From positions 1,920,001 to 1,984,000 of the forward strand of contig NZ_JAQIJT010000002.1 of assembly GCF_036946125.1 (NCBI RefSeq): a stretch of 64,000 nucleotides of DNA, given 5' to 3'. The translations under genes and the position numbers were made by a program. The notes beneath the pieces are model-generated. The model ran no database searches and was not told the origin of the DNA. It saw nothing but the letters and a program-made list of their open reading frames with translations. The stretch is from Sphingomonas adhaesiva. GTDB lineage: Bacteria > Pseudomonadota > Alphaproteobacteria > Sphingomonadales > Sphingomonadaceae. Shown piece by piece: positions 33,086 to 42,065 of the stretch. Every line of letters begins with the position of its first letter. Within the stretch, counting starts at the first letter, position 1.

Positions 33086-33853
33086 ATGGCACAGCTTCCC
33101 CCCTTCCCCGGCACCAGCGGTCGTCGCGACTGGCGCACCGCGTTCGATGCGGTCGGCAAGCTCATGGCGAATGGCGACGATACGCAGCAGGTGTTCCGCA
33201 TCATGCGCGCGCTGAACGTCGGCAACGCGCCGCAGAATTACGCGCGGCTGATCGCGACCGAGCAAGGCGGGCGGATCGCCTATGAGCGCGTCGAGCTGGC
33301 GCAGCGCTTCTCCGATCCCGCCTTCGTCGCCTCGTTCGCGCCCGGCACGGTGGGGGCGGCGTATCGCACCTTCCTGGAGACGACCGGCTATTCCGCCGAC
33401 GGGCTGGTCGAGGTCAGCAAGCTGGAGGGCGATCCCGAGGCGGTCGATCACCCCTATGCGTGGATGGGGCGGCGGATCCGCGACACGCACGACATCTGGC
33501 ACGTCATCACCGGCTATCAGGCGGACGAGCCGATGGGCGAGGCCGCGCTGGTCGCGTTCAGCTTCGCGCAGGTCGGCGGGCTCGGCTGGGCGCTGATCGC
33601 GACCGCCGCCGCGCTGAAGAGCCTGCGCGTCGCGAAGAACCGGCTGTTCGCGGATGCGGTGTGGGAGGGCTATCGCCACGGCCGCGCCGCCAGGTGGCTG
33701 CAGGGTGAGGATTATCTCATGCTGCTGCACGAGCCGATGGACGCGGCCCGCGCGCGGCTGGGCATTCGTGAGCCGGTCGCCTATCGCCGGGCGCAGCGCG
33801 AATTGGGCGCGGCGATGGCCGATTTCCTGAAGGAGCGCCGCGCCGTCGCCTGA
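33086..33853 (+). CDS. coq4: Coq4-family ubiquinone biosynthesis protein
   Basis: The 255-aa protein contains RIRDTHDIWHVITGY (the HDxxH zinc motif of Coq4) and the helical QVGGLGWALIATAAALKSL. Eukaryotic Coq4 scaffolds the ubiquinone complex and helps in ring modification, and alphaproteobacteria carry homologues. ATG 33086 follows AGGAGTG. It is followed 45 bp later by the ParA-type gene. Confidence 0.88.
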   Translation: MAQLPPFPGTSGRRDWRTAFDAVGKLMANGDDTQQVFRIMRALNVGNAPQNYARLIATEQGGRIAYERVELAQRFSDPAFVASFAPGTVGAAYRTFLETTGYSADGLVEVSKLEGDPEAVDHPYAWMGRRIRDTHDIWHVITGYQADEPMGEAALVAFSFAQVGGLGWALIATAAALKSLRVAKNRLFADAVWEGYRHGRAARWLQGEDYLMLLHEPMDAARARLGIREPVAYRRAQRELGAAMADFLKERRAVA

Positions 33854-33898
33854 CGACCGCTTGCCGCCCCGGCGGTGCGCTCCTAACGTGCGTCCATC

Positions 33899-34606
33899 AT
33901 GACGACGGTCGCGATCTACAGCCTGAAGGGCGGCGTCGGCAAGTCGACGCTGGCGGTCAATCTCGCCTGGTGCGCGGCGACGCTGTCGGCGCGGCGCACG
34001 CTGCTGTGGGACCTCGATCCGCAGGCCGCGTCCAGCTGGATACTGGGCGACGGCGGCCAGCACGATCGCGCGCAGGCGCTGTTCTCGCGCGATGTCGCCC
34101 CGGCGCGGATGATCGCGGCGACGGGGATCGATCGGCTCGACCTGCTGCCCGCCGATGCGTCGCTGCGCGACCTCAACCACCTGTTCCGCGAGATCGACAA
34201 GAAGCGGCGCCTGCGCAAGCTCGTCTCCGACCTGGGCGAGCATGATTACGTCATCCTTGATTGCCCGCCGGGGCTGACCGAAACCGCCGACCAGGTGGCG
34301 CGCGCGGCGGACCTGATCGTGGTGCCGGTGATCCCCTCCCCGCTCTCGCAGCGCGCCTTCGCCGCGGTGGAGCGGCATTTCGGCGGACAGGTGCCGATGT
34401 TGCCCGTCCATGTGATGGTCGACCGCCGCCGCGCGCTGCATGTCGAGGCGATGCAGCGCCACCCCGACTGGCCCGCGATCCCGATGGCGAGCGCAGTGGA
34501 AAACGCGACCGCGCGCCGCCTGCCCGTCGGCGCCGCCGCCCCGCGCAGCCCGGTGACGGCGGCGTTCACGCATCTGTGGCGCCGGATCGAGCGGACCGCG
34601 GGATAG
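33899..34606 (+). CDS. ParA/MinD-family ATPase (orphan)
   Basis: The 235-aa protein starts VAIYSLKGGVGKSTLAVNLAW (deviant Walker A KGGVGKS), has WDLDPQAASSW, VILDCPPGLTE (Walker B) and PVIPSPLSQRAF. It is a soluble P-loop ATPase of the ParA/MinD type. No ParB partner is adjacent, so its cargo is unknown; such orphans often position chemoreceptors or polysaccharide machinery. The aat gene starts 2 bp after its stop. Confidence 0.85.
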   Translation: MTTVAIYSLKGGVGKSTLAVNLAWCAATLSARRTLLWDLDPQAASSWILGDGGQHDRAQALFSRDVAPARMIAATGIDRLDLLPADASLRDLNHLFREIDKKRRLRKLVSDLGEHDYVILDCPPGLTETADQVARAADLIVVPVIPSPLSQRAFAAVERHFGGQVPMLPVHVMVDRRRALHVEAMQRHPDWPAIPMASAVENATARRLPVGAAAPRSPVTAAFTHLWRRIERTAG

Positions 34607-34608
34607 GG

Positions 34609-35331
34609 ATGACGGCGACGCTCGATCTGCCGCAACTGCTGGCCGCCTATGCGATCGGCGCGTTTCCGATGGCGGACAGCCGCGACGCCGACAGCATCTA
34701 TTGGGTGGAGCCGCGGCGGCGCGCGATCCTGCCGCTGGACGGTTTCCACCTGTCGCGATCGCTGCGGAAGACCATCGCGGGGGATCGCTTCCGCGTCACC
34801 GCGGATGCCGCGTTCGACCGCATCATCGCGCTGTGCGCGGAGGCGGTCGAGAACCGTCCCGACACCTGGATCAACGCCACGATCGAGGAGGCCTTTCGCC
34901 GGCTCCACGGCCTGGGGCTCGCGCATTCGATCGAATGCTGGGACGGGGAGCGGCTGGTCGGCGGTCTCTACGGCCTGGCGCTGGGGCGCGCCTTCTTCGG
35001 CGAGAGCATGGTCAGCCGCGCCGCCGATGCGTCGAAGGTGGCCATCGCGGCGCTGGTGGCGCGGTTGCGCGTCGGCGGGTTCACCTTGCTCGACTGCCAG
35101 TTCATGACCGACCATCTCGCGACGCTGGGCGCGCGCGAGATCGACCGCCGCGACTACATGGCGTTGCTGGGTGCGGCGCTCTCGGCCACCGGCTCGTCCG
35201 CGGCGGCGTCCTCCTCATTGGCCGGAGCCGCCTCGGCGGGGGCGGACTTCCGCGCGCTGGATGCCGCCGCGGGCGCGGACGGCGCGGTGCCGGGGAAGGT
35301 CATCGTGCAGGCCTTGACCCAGACGTCGTAG
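34609..35331 (+). CDS. aat: Leucyl/phenylalanyl-tRNA-protein transferase
   Basis: The 240-aa protein has the Aat pattern: YAIGAFPMADSRD, WVEPRRRAILPLDGFHLSRS, INATIEEAFRRLHGLG, HSIECWDGERLVGGLYG and DCQFMTDHLATLGAREI. It adds Leu or Phe to the N-termini of N-degron substrates for ClpS-ClpAP. The family core ends near residue 190. The last ~55 residues are Ala/Ser-rich and lie antisense to the DUF2155 gene for 178 bp. Confidence 0.93.
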   Translation: MTATLDLPQLLAAYAIGAFPMADSRDADSIYWVEPRRRAILPLDGFHLSRSLRKTIAGDRFRVTADAAFDRIIALCAEAVENRPDTWINATIEEAFRRLHGLGLAHSIECWDGERLVGGLYGLALGRAFFGESMVSRAADASKVAIAALVARLRVGGFTLLDCQFMTDHLATLGAREIDRRDYMALLGAALSATGSSAAASSSLAGAASAGADFRALDAAAGADGAVPGKVIVQALTQTS

Positions 35332-35834
35332 ACCGGGTGCAGCACGACGTTGTACGCGGGCCGCTCCTTGTAGAGCCAGCCGGAGAAGGCGCGGCGCCAA
35401 TGGCCGTCGATCCCGCGCACGTCGAGCTGGACGAAGCCGCCGGTCAGCTGCTCGGGTTCCCACGGCGCGGTCCGCTCGCAGGCGCGCAGGCGGATCACGA
35501 CGTCGCCGACGCGCATCGCCTGCCCCGGCTTCATCGTCACGTCGCGGCCGACGCCGTTGCGCTTGTTGAGGAGCCCGAGCGTGGCGACGCGCTGCGCCAT
35601 CGGAGTCGCGCCCGCGTCGACCGCCGCCGTGTCGTCGCCGGCGACCTGGACCACGTCGCGCCCGGCCTCCGCCGGGGGCGGCGCGTCGGGCACCGCCTTG
35701 CTGACGACGCGGGTATTCGCGCGCGAACCGTCACCGCCGCCGGTCAGCCGTATTCCCAGCAGGTTCGTGGCCGCGAAGCCGGCGCCTGCCAATGCCACCA
35801 CCACCAGCCCGCCGATCGCGAGCGGGCGGTTCAT
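35154..35834 (-). CDS. DUF2155 protein
   Basis: The 226-aa protein has one N-terminal hydrophobic segment (AIGGLVVVALAGAGFAATNL), then a domain with VGDVVIRLRACERTAPWEPE and the DUF2155 core WLYKERPAYNVVLHPVYDVW. It is probably periplasmic and membrane-anchored. Its acidic Ala-rich tail (residues about 175-226) overlaps the aat 3' end. Its start overlaps the NDUFA12 gene stop in ATGA, so both are co-transcribed. Confidence 0.8.
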   Translation of the reverse strand: MNRPLAIGGLVVVALAGAGFAATNLLGIRLTGGGDGSRANTRVVSKAVPDAPPPAEAGRDVVQVAGDDTAAVDAGATPMAQRVATLGLLNKRNGVGRDVTMKPGQAMRVGDVVIRLRACERTAPWEPEQLTGGFVQLDVRGIDGHWRRAFSGWLYKERPAYNVVLHPVYDVWVKACTMTFPGTAPSAPAAASSARKSAPAEAAPANEEDAAADEPVAESAAPSNAM

Positions 35835-36226
35835 GCGTCGGGGTTCCACGCCTCGTAATCGCCGGTCGCGGACGCCCGCGCGCCGCCCTTCTCCAGCGCG
35901 CCGGACGGGCGATAGGCGAGCGCGGTGCCGGTCATGTTGGGCACGGGCGGCTTCTGCCAGGCGCGCGGCGGGGGCAGCGCCTGGTCGGGCACGTCGTCGA
36001 TCTGGCGATGGAGCCAGCTGTACCATTCGGGCGGGATGCGGCTGACGTCGTTGGCGCCGCTGTAGATCACCCAGCGGCGCGGCTCGCCCGCGGTGTCGCG
36101 GCCGCCGATCCAGTAGGTGTTGCCGAGCGAATCCTCGCCGACCTGTCGCTTGCCGCGCAGGCCGTAGATGATCGTGCCGACGGTGGCGCCGTTCCACCAG
36201 GTGAAGGGGTTGAGGTTGATGCCCAT
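35831..36226 (-). CDS. NDUFA12-like complex I accessory subunit
   Basis: The 131-aa protein contains GINLNPFTWWNGATVGT, GEDSLGNTYW and RRWVIYSGANDVSRIPPEWYSWLH, the NDUFA12/B17.2 signature. It is an accessory subunit or assembly factor of NADH:ubiquinone oxidoreductase in alphaproteobacteria. It is translationally coupled to DUF2155, a pairing I know from this group. Confidence 0.88.
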   Translation of the reverse strand: MGINLNPFTWWNGATVGTIIYGLRGKRQVGEDSLGNTYWIGGRDTAGEPRRWVIYSGANDVSRIPPEWYSWLHRQIDDVPDQALPPPRAWQKPPVPNMTGTALAYRPSGALEKGGARASATGDYEAWNPDA

Positions 36227-36292
36227 CGTGCCGACCGCTTACCCGCCCCCGCCGCCGCCTTCAATGGCGGATGTTGGCGAAGGTGGCGCGTA

Positions 36293-36787
36293 TCACCACG
36301 CGACGCGGTCGCCGGGCGCGATCCCGAGTTCGGCGGCGCGCCCGCCGCGTAGTTCGAGCACCGCCGTCACCGGCTCGGAAGAGGACACCGGGGCCTCCGA
36401 AAAGGGCAGGGTATCCGCCTCGATGTTGGCGATGGTGCGATCGGGACGGATGAAGATGATGTCGAGCGCGCTGGGCGTGTTCTTCATCCAGAAGCTGGCG
36501 ACCCGTGCGCCGCCCGCCTTCCCGTCGGCGCCCGCGGGATAGGGCGCGAACAGCATCCCGCCGTCCGCGGGGATATGGGTGCGGTACATCAGCCCGCGCT
36601 GCTGCGCCTCGGGCGTGGCCGCCACCTCCACCGCGAAGGCATGGCGCCTGCCCCCGGACACGATCGTCAGCGGCACCGTGGCGCGCGCGGTCGCCGCCGC
36701 GTCGGGCGCGCTCGCCCCATCGCCGCAGCCGGCGAGCGCGATCGCCAGCGCGGCGGCGGCGGCGGCGGCGGCGGCCAGCGCCCTCAC
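36293..36787 (-). CDS. DUF192 lipoprotein
   Basis: The 164-aa protein starts (GTG 36787) with an Ala-rich signal and lipobox ALAIALAGCGDG, then the DUF192 domain: EAQQRGLMYRTHIPADGGML, FWMKNTPSALDIIFI and ALELRGGRAAELGIAPGD-like end (VLELRGGRAAELGI). The GTG overlaps the stop of the cold-shock gene (GTGA). DUF192 proteins are exported or cytoplasmic; their role is not settled. Confidence 0.85.
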   Translation of the reverse strand: MRALAAAAAAAAALAIALAGCGDGASAPDAAATARATVPLTIVSGGRRHAFAVEVAATPEAQQRGLMYRTHIPADGGMLFAPYPAGADGKAGGARVASFWMKNTPSALDIIFIRPDRTIANIEADTLPFSEAPVSSSEPVTAVLELRGGRAAELGIAPGDRVAW

Positions 36788-37410
36788 TCCGGCAGCCCCA
36801 CGCCCACCGCGAGCGGCCCCTTGCGCCCCGGCACGATCCGCGCACGCAGCGGCTGGTCGGGCTCCACCTCGACGATGCCGGCGCGGCGCAGCGTTTCCAT
36901 GTGGACGAAGATGTCGCCCGGTCGCGCGGTCGCCACCAGGAAGCCGTAGCCCTTCAGCCGGTTGAACCACTTGACGGTCACGTCCTCCCAGTCGCCGGCA
37001 TCCTCGGCCGTGTCGGGCGCGACGCGCTCGCGGTCACGCTCGCGCACGACATCGGCGGCGGGGGCGGTGTCGATCGCGGTGATCTCCACCGCCTGCCAGC
37101 CGCGCGGGCCCAGGATCACGCGCCCCGCGACCTTCGCGCCCTCCGGCAGGGTACGGCGACCGAACGCCTGCAACACGCTGAAATGGATCAGGATGTCGCC
37201 CATCCCCCCGCCCGGATCATCGCCCGGCGCCCCCGGCGCGCCGGCACCGGCGCCGGCGCCGGCGTCCGCCACCATGAAGCCGAAGCCGCGCGTCGCGTCG
37301 AACCATTTGAGCACGCCGGATACCGCCACCGCCGCGTCATCGGCGGCAGCGTGCTGTGGGCCGGTGTCATCCCCACGACCACCGGCGGGTGCGGAGCCGT
37401 CGTCGCGCAC
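36784..37410 (-). CDS. Cold-shock protein with two CSD domains
   Basis: The 208-aa protein has two cold-shock domains: VSGVLKWFDATRGFGFMVAD...GDILIHFSV and VTVKWFNRLKGYGFLVAT...GDIFVHMET, each with the KGFGF- and VHF-type RNA-binding motifs (GFGF; GYGF). A glycine/alanine spacer joins them. Such double-CSD proteins bind RNA or single-stranded DNA and buffer stress. GTG 37410 has GGAAAGG ~7 nt upstream; longer frames read into recX. Confidence 0.9.
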   Translation of the reverse strand: MRDDGSAPAGGRGDDTGPQHAAADDAAVAVSGVLKWFDATRGFGFMVADAGAGAGAGAPGAPGDDPGGGMGDILIHFSVLQAFGRRTLPEGAKVAGRVILGPRGWQAVEITAIDTAPAADVVRERDRERVAPDTAEDAGDWEDVTVKWFNRLKGYGFLVATARPGDIFVHMETLRRAGIVEVEPDQPLRARIVPGRKGPLAVGVGLPE

Positions 37411-37486
37411 GTGTGCCTTTCCGTCCCCCTGTTGGAGAGCGTGCCATGGGTGCACTGCACCATGCGACAACGCAAGACGGTAAACG

Positions 37487-38011
37487 TCAATCGGCCTGCG
37501 GAATCTCGCCCGGGGCCGCGGAAACGATGCGCCGCGCCATCGCCATGTCGTGCCCGGCGCGCAGCAGCGCCGCCAGATGCCGCTCGCGCAGCTTCGGATC
37601 GAGCACCTCCTGCGCCGCGAAGGGACCGATCCGCCGCCGCTGCGCCAGCCGCAGCGCGCTGTCCCAGGCGGCGGCGCGCGCCTGCGCCATCGCCTCGGCC
37701 GCATCGTCGCCCGTCACCCCGGCGGCGCGCAAGGTGTCGGCGACGCGGCGCGCGCCATAGCCGCGCCGCGCGAGCGACGCGCCCTTCAGGTCGGCGAAGG
37801 CACGGTCGTCGACATAGCCGAGCGCCGCCATCCGCTGCGCGACCGCGGCGGGATCCGCCGGCGCCGCCCCCGCCCAGCCACGCTCGCGCACCTTGCGCGT
37901 CAGATAGGCGGCCAGCTTCCCGCGGGTGGTCGCGAACCGCTCGACATAGCGCAGCGCCAGCCGCTCCAGCGCGGGCGGATCGAGCGGAGAAAGGGGGCGT
38001 GGCGCGCGCAC
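37487..38011 (-). CDS. recX: RecX regulatory protein
   Basis: The 174-aa product is helical with the RecX repeat pattern (ALRYVERFATTRGKLAAYL; GYVDDRAFADLKGASLARRGYG; KLRERHLAALLRAGHD). RecX inhibits RecA filament growth. Start GTG 38011 is a guess: no in-frame ATG lies near and no strong ribosome-binding site is visible. It precedes the cold-shock gene by 76 bp. Confidence 0.75.
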   Translation of the reverse strand: MRAPRPLSPLDPPALERLALRYVERFATTRGKLAAYLTRKVRERGWAGAAPADPAAVAQRMAALGYVDDRAFADLKGASLARRGYGARRVADTLRAAGVTGDDAAEAMAQARAAAWDSALRLAQRRRIGPFAAQEVLDPKLRERHLAALLRAGHDMAMARRIVSAAPGEIPQAD

Positions 38012-38117
38012 GCCATGTTTGTGCCACAGTGCCGAGGGATGTTGGGAGTGGATTTTTAACGATTGGTCACGGCGAGGGCGCGCGCACGGCGCTGCACCGC
38101 CACGACAGGGATACAGA

Positions 38118-39875
38118 ATGACGACGCAGACCGCCCCGGCTCCTATCGTGGACGCCCCCGTTTCGACGCCGACCGCGGACACGCTGCCGCGGCGGATGTC
38201 CGACTTCGCCACGCTGGGCGAGGCGCTGGACTATGCCGCGCAAGGGGCACGCGGGCTGAATTTCCACGACGCGCGCGGCACGCTGGTGCGGGGCTATCCC
38301 TTCGCGCGGATGAAGGACGATGCGCACGACATGGCGCTGCGGCTGATCGCGATGGGCGTGACCCCGGGCGAGCGGGTCGCGATCGTCGCTGAGACGAGCG
38401 CGGAGTTCGCCGCGCTGTTCTTCGGCACGGTGCTGTCGGGCGCGTGGCCGGTGCCGCTGCCGCTGCCGACCTCGTTCGGCGGGCGCGAGAGCTATATCGA
38501 CCAGCTGCGCGTCCAGCTGGCGAGCTGCGACCCGACGATGCTGGTCTATCCGCCCGAGCTGTCGTCGCTGGCGGGGGCCGCGGCCGAGGCGGCGGGCGTG
38601 CGCGGGCTGGACTGGGCCGAGCTGGCGACGCGCCCCGCCCCCGATGCGCCGCTGCCGGCGGTGTCGGGCGACGACGTCTGCTACCTGCAATATTCCAGCG
38701 GCTCGACGCGTTTCCCGCACGGCGTCGTCATCACCCACCGCGCGCTGCTGAGCAACCTGGCGGCGCACGCGCACGGGATGCGGATCCAGGACAGCGACCG
38801 CTGCGTGTCGTGGCTGCCGTGGTATCACGACATGGGGCTGGTCGGCTGCTTCCTGTCGCCGCTCGCCAACCAGGTGTCGACCGACTATCTGAAGACCGAG
38901 GATTTCGCGCGCCGCCCGCTGTCGTGGCTCGACCTCATCAGCCGCAACACCGGCACGACGCTCAGCTATTCGCCGACCTTCGGCTATGACATCTGCGCGC
39001 GCCGCATCTCCAGCCAGACGAAGGCCTCGGACCGTTTCGACCTGTCGCGCTGGCGCGTGGCGGGCAACGGCGCGGACATGATCCGCCCCGACGTGATGCA
39101 GGCGTTCGTCGACGCCTTCGCCGATGCCGGGTTCCAGGCGACCGCGTTCCTGCCCTCCTACGGCCTTGCCGAATCGACGCTGGCGGTGTCGCTGATGCCG
39201 CCGGGCGAGGGCATCCGCGTCGAGCTGGTCGAGGAAACCGAGCTGTCGGGCGGCGACCATGGCGGCGATCGTCCGCAGCGGTACCGCGCGATCGTGAACT
39301 GCGGCAAGGCGGTGCGCGACATGGAGATCGAGGTGCGCGAGGAGGACGGCACCCCGCTGCCCGACGGCGCGATCGGCAAGGTGTGGTGCCGCGGCCCCAG
39401 CGTCATGGTCGGCTATTTCCGCGACCAGGCCGCGACCGACGCCTGCCTGGTCGACGGCTGGCTGGACACCGGCGACATGGGGTACATGTCGGACGGCTAT
39501 ATCTTCATCGTCGGCCGCGCCAAGGACATGATTATCATCAACGGGCGCAACCACTGGCCGCAGGACATCGAATGGGCGGTCGAGCAGCTGCCCGGATTCA
39601 AGGCGGGCGACATCGCCGCCTTCGCGATCACGACGCCCGGCGGCGAGGAGACGCCGGCGGTGCTGGTACAATGCCGCAGCTCCGACGAGAGCGAGCGCGT
39701 GCGGCTGCGCGACGAGATCCGCGACCGGGTGCGGTCGGTGACGGGCATGAACTGCGTCGTCGAGCTGATCCCCCCGCGCACGCTGCCGCGCACCAGCTCG
39801 GGCAAGCTGAGCCGCGCCAAGGCGCGCAACCTGTACCTGAACGGCGAGATCAAGCCGTACGATCTGGCGGCGTGA
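38118..39875 (+). CDS. Fatty-acyl-AMP ligase (FAAL/FadD32-like)
   Basis: The 585-aa protein has the ANL-superfamily motifs: YLQYSSGSTRFPHGVVITH (A3), FLPSYGLAES (A5), DTGDMGY (A7) and GRAKDMIIINGRNHWPQDIE (A8-like). The FAAL insertion and WLPWYHDMGLVG point to acyl-AMP formation rather than acyl-CoA. It would load fatty acids on an acyl carrier protein for specialised lipids; a sphingolipid role is possible but no such genes adjoin. ATG 38118 follows ACAGGGATACAGA. Confidence 0.88.
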   Translation: MTTQTAPAPIVDAPVSTPTADTLPRRMSDFATLGEALDYAAQGARGLNFHDARGTLVRGYPFARMKDDAHDMALRLIAMGVTPGERVAIVAETSAEFAALFFGTVLSGAWPVPLPLPTSFGGRESYIDQLRVQLASCDPTMLVYPPELSSLAGAAAEAAGVRGLDWAELATRPAPDAPLPAVSGDDVCYLQYSSGSTRFPHGVVITHRALLSNLAAHAHGMRIQDSDRCVSWLPWYHDMGLVGCFLSPLANQVSTDYLKTEDFARRPLSWLDLISRNTGTTLSYSPTFGYDICARRISSQTKASDRFDLSRWRVAGNGADMIRPDVMQAFVDAFADAGFQATAFLPSYGLAESTLAVSLMPPGEGIRVELVEETELSGGDHGGDRPQRYRAIVNCGKAVRDMEIEVREEDGTPLPDGAIGKVWCRGPSVMVGYFRDQAATDACLVDGWLDTGDMGYMSDGYIFIVGRAKDMIIINGRNHWPQDIEWAVEQLPGFKAGDIAAFAITTPGGEETPAVLVQCRSSDESERVRLRDEIRDRVRSVTGMNCVVELIPPRTLPRTSSGKLSRAKARNLYLNGEIKPYDLAA

Positions 39876-39927
39876 CCGCGCCCCGCTTGACGCGGACGCG
39901 GCGACCGGACTAGGGGGACCGTCACAC

Positions 39928-40003
39928 AGGAGTGTAGCTCAGTTGGTAGAGCATCGGTCTCCAAAACCGAGGGCCCACGGTTCGAGTCCGTGCACTCCTG
40001 CCA
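39928..40003 (+). tRNA. tRNA-Trp (anticodon CCA)
   Basis: The gene starts AGGAGTG, has D-arm TAGCTCAGTTGGTAGAGC, anticodon stem-loop CGGTCTCCAAAACCG (anticodon CCA), T-arm CACGGTTCGAGTCCGTG and acceptor CACTCCT with discriminator G and an encoded CCA. All arms pair. As in many bacteria it lies upstream of secE-nusG, here with two small genes in between. Confidence 0.97.
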
Positions 40004-40144
40004 TTCCCGTCATCCTCTATCCCCGGGTACGCGGACCTGAACCTGCGGCATCGGGATGTTGTTTGTCGTTCATGCAACGACCCTCACCCGACATGCATTG
40101 ACGCTCCCAGCCGGCATGACGCCGCAACAACGGGAGTATTCGTC

Positions 40145-40489
40145 ATGAAGCGTATCATCGCCCTTTCCCTCGCCGCCGCGGTCGCCGCCACGCCGGTGGT
40201 CGCGACCGCGCAGGCGCGTACGGTCACCGCCGCCGAGAAGCAGCGCCTGATCGCGGAGGCGCAGGCCGAGAACCAGCGACTGGCCGAGCGCGAGAAGGAA
40301 TTCTACGCCAGCGAGGCACGCCTGCGCGAGCAGCTGGCCGATGCCCGCGCGAAGGGCGACAACGCCCGCTACACCCAGCTCCAGACGCTGGTCGAGCGCA
40401 ACGCCGCGCAGCGCGAGCGCCAGCGCGCGGCCAACGCCGACCGCCAGCGTCGCATCCAGGCGATCTACGCGCTCCAGGTCCGCAACTGA
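40145..40489 (+). CDS. Exported coiled-coil protein (114 aa)
   Basis: The product has a signal peptide (MKRIIALSLAAAVAATPVVATAQA) followed by a long charged helix (AEKQRLIAEAQAENQRLAER...EARLREQLADARAKG) typical of a periplasmic coiled coil. No named family is recognised. It sits alone downstream of tRNA-Trp and convergent with the next small gene. Confidence 0.65.
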   Translation: MKRIIALSLAAAVAATPVVATAQARTVTAAEKQRLIAEAQAENQRLAEREKEFYASEARLREQLADARAKGDNARYTQLQTLVERNAAQRERQRAANADRQRRIQAIYALQVRN

Positions 40490-40538
40490 TCCACGGCGCG
40501 GCCGGCCCGCGACCTGCGGGCCGGCCACCTCGCCTGCG

Positions 40539-40874
40539 CTATTTCCCGCCTTCCAGATAAGCGCCGCGATCGCCCTGCACCCGGTGGATCGTCCGCGTTG
40601 CGGTGACGCGGGCCTTCTCCATCTTCTGGACCGCCTTGTTGGCGGTGTAGAGCACCTTGGTGCGGCCATGCAGCCCCAGGTTGATGAGCGCGAACCACGC
40701 GACCATGCAGGCCATCGCCCCGGCGATCAGGTAATAACGCCGCAGCTGCCGGCTGCGCCCGCCATGCATCACCAGCCGCTTGTCGCAGCGGCGACAGCGA
40801 TAGACCGTGGTGCCCGGCCGCGCGGTCGCGCGCGCCTGCCAGCTATGCCATCCCAGAACGCAGAACATCGACAT
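40539..40874 (-). CDS. Small membrane protein with a cysteine pair (about 111 aa)
   Basis: The core reads FCVLGWHSWQARA, then TTVYRCRRCDKRLV (one CxxC pair) and one membrane helix (YYLIAGAMACMVAWFALINL), ending RGAYLEGGK. The reading frame is open far upstream, but those codons are low-complexity; the most plausible starts are ATG 40874 or 40868, the latter with GGGGA 5 nt upstream. Family not recognised. Confidence 0.55.
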   Translation of the reverse strand: MSMFCVLGWHSWQARATARPGTTVYRCRRCDKRLVMHGGRSRQLRRYYLIAGAMACMVAWFALINLGLHGRTKVLYTANKAVQKMEKARVTATRTIHRVQGDRGAYLEGGK

Positions 40875-41165
40875 CCCCATGGGTTGCGCCGGACGTCGCC
40901 CGCTTGCAACATCGATCTCGCGGCGATGCGGCGTATCGCGCCCGTTTCCGGACGGTAGAACCTCCGCACCCCCACGCCCGGTTCCCCCGTCGCGTCGCAG
41001 GAAGCGTCGCGCGGCGGGCCGCTTGCCTTTTGACGGTACGCGGCCTATGTCCCGCCCCCATCCCACAGCGCGGACGGCCATCACCGCTTCCTTCATCGGC
41101 GGAAGCGGTGGCGGACCCATGCCGGGACGACGCATGAAGCACAGACGAAGCAGGGCTCAACCGAC

Positions 41166-41363
41166 GTGGCGAAGACGACAGCGCTCGAATTCATCAAGCA
41201 GGTCCGTACCGAAACCGCCAAGGTGGTCTGGCCCACCCGGCGCGAAACGGTGATGACGGGCGTGATGGTGGTCATCATGACGACGGTGCTGGCGATCTTC
41301 TTCCTCGGCGTTGACAGCTTCTTCAACGCGGTGGTGAAGCTGCTGCTGAGCCTGGCCCAGTAA
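41166..41363 (+). CDS. secE: Preprotein translocase subunit SecE
   Basis: The 65-aa product (GTG start) reads EFIKQVRTETAKVVWPTRRE followed by one membrane helix (VMVVIMTTVLAIFFLGV), the minimal alphaproteobacterial SecE. It forms the SecYEG channel. nusG follows after 26 bp, as usual. Confidence 0.95.
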   Translation: MAKTTALEFIKQVRTETAKVVWPTRRETVMTGVMVVIMTTVLAIFFLGVDSFFNAVVKLLLSLAQ

Positions 41364-41389
41364 AGCGAACAGACGGGAAATTTGACGCG

Positions 41390-41926
41390 ATGGCGCGCTG
41401 GTACATCATCCACGCCTACTCGGGCTTCGAGGGCAAGGTCCGCGATTCGATCATGTCGGAGGCGGCCCGCATGGGGCTGGAGCAACTGGTCGAGCAGATC
41501 GAGGTGCCGACCGAGACGGTGACCGAGGCGCGCCGCGGCAAGAAGATCTCGGTCGAGCGCAAGTTCATGCCGGGCTATGTGCTGGCCAAGCTGGCGATGA
41601 ACGACGACGTCTATCACCTCGTCAAGAACACGCCGAAGGTGACGGGCTTCCTGGGGTCCTCCGGCAAGCCGCAGCCGATCAGCGACGCGGAGGCCGCGCG
41701 CATGCTCAGCTCCAAGGAAGAGACCGCCGCCGCGCCGAAGACCAAGGTCAAGGTGGATTACGAGATCGGCGACGCGGTGAAGGTGCTGGAAGGCCCGTTC
41801 GCCAGCTTCAACGGTACGGTCGAGGAACTCGACTTCGACAAGAGCAAGGTCAAGGTATCGGTCAGCATCTTCGGCCGCGCCACCCCGGTCGAGCTGGACT
41901 TCGAACAGGTCGAGCGCAGCAAGTAA
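41390..41926 (+). CDS. nusG: Transcription antitermination factor NusG
   Basis: The 178-aa protein starts WYIIHAYSGFEGKVRDSI, contains RKFMPGYVLAKLAMND and a KOW domain (GDAVKVLEGPFASFNGTVEE). It couples RNA polymerase to Rho or the ribosome. It is followed 24 bp later by a strong terminator instead of continuing into rplK. Confidence 0.97.
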   Translation: MARWYIIHAYSGFEGKVRDSIMSEAARMGLEQLVEQIEVPTETVTEARRGKKISVERKFMPGYVLAKLAMNDDVYHLVKNTPKVTGFLGSSGKPQPISDAEAARMLSSKEETAAAPKTKVKVDYEIGDAVKVLEGPFASFNGTVEELDFDKSKVKVSVSIFGRATPVELDFEQVERSK

Positions 41927-41950
41927 CGCGCGTCCCGGACGGGATATGGC

Positions 41951-41991
41951 GGGCGCCGCGGGACGATGGTCCTGCGGCGCCCGTTTCGTTT
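41951..41991 (+). terminator. Rho-independent terminator after nusG
   Basis: GGGCGCCGCGGGAC (41951-41964) pairs with GTCCTGCGGCGCCC (41969-41982), one G-U pair and a GATG loop, followed by GTTTCGTTT. It would end the secE-nusG transcript, so nusG and rplK are separate units here. Confidence 0.8.
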
Positions 41992-42065
41992 GGGGCGGGA
42001 ATGCGCAGTGCGTGCGCTTCGCGGATGTGCTCGCCGAAGGGGCAGGCGCGTCCCGAAATCCGGGG

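Noticed and set aside
38067..39671. 534-codon minus-strand frame opposite the acyl-AMP ligase
   Set aside because: Histidine/arginine-rich shadow of a GC-rich gene with no family motif.
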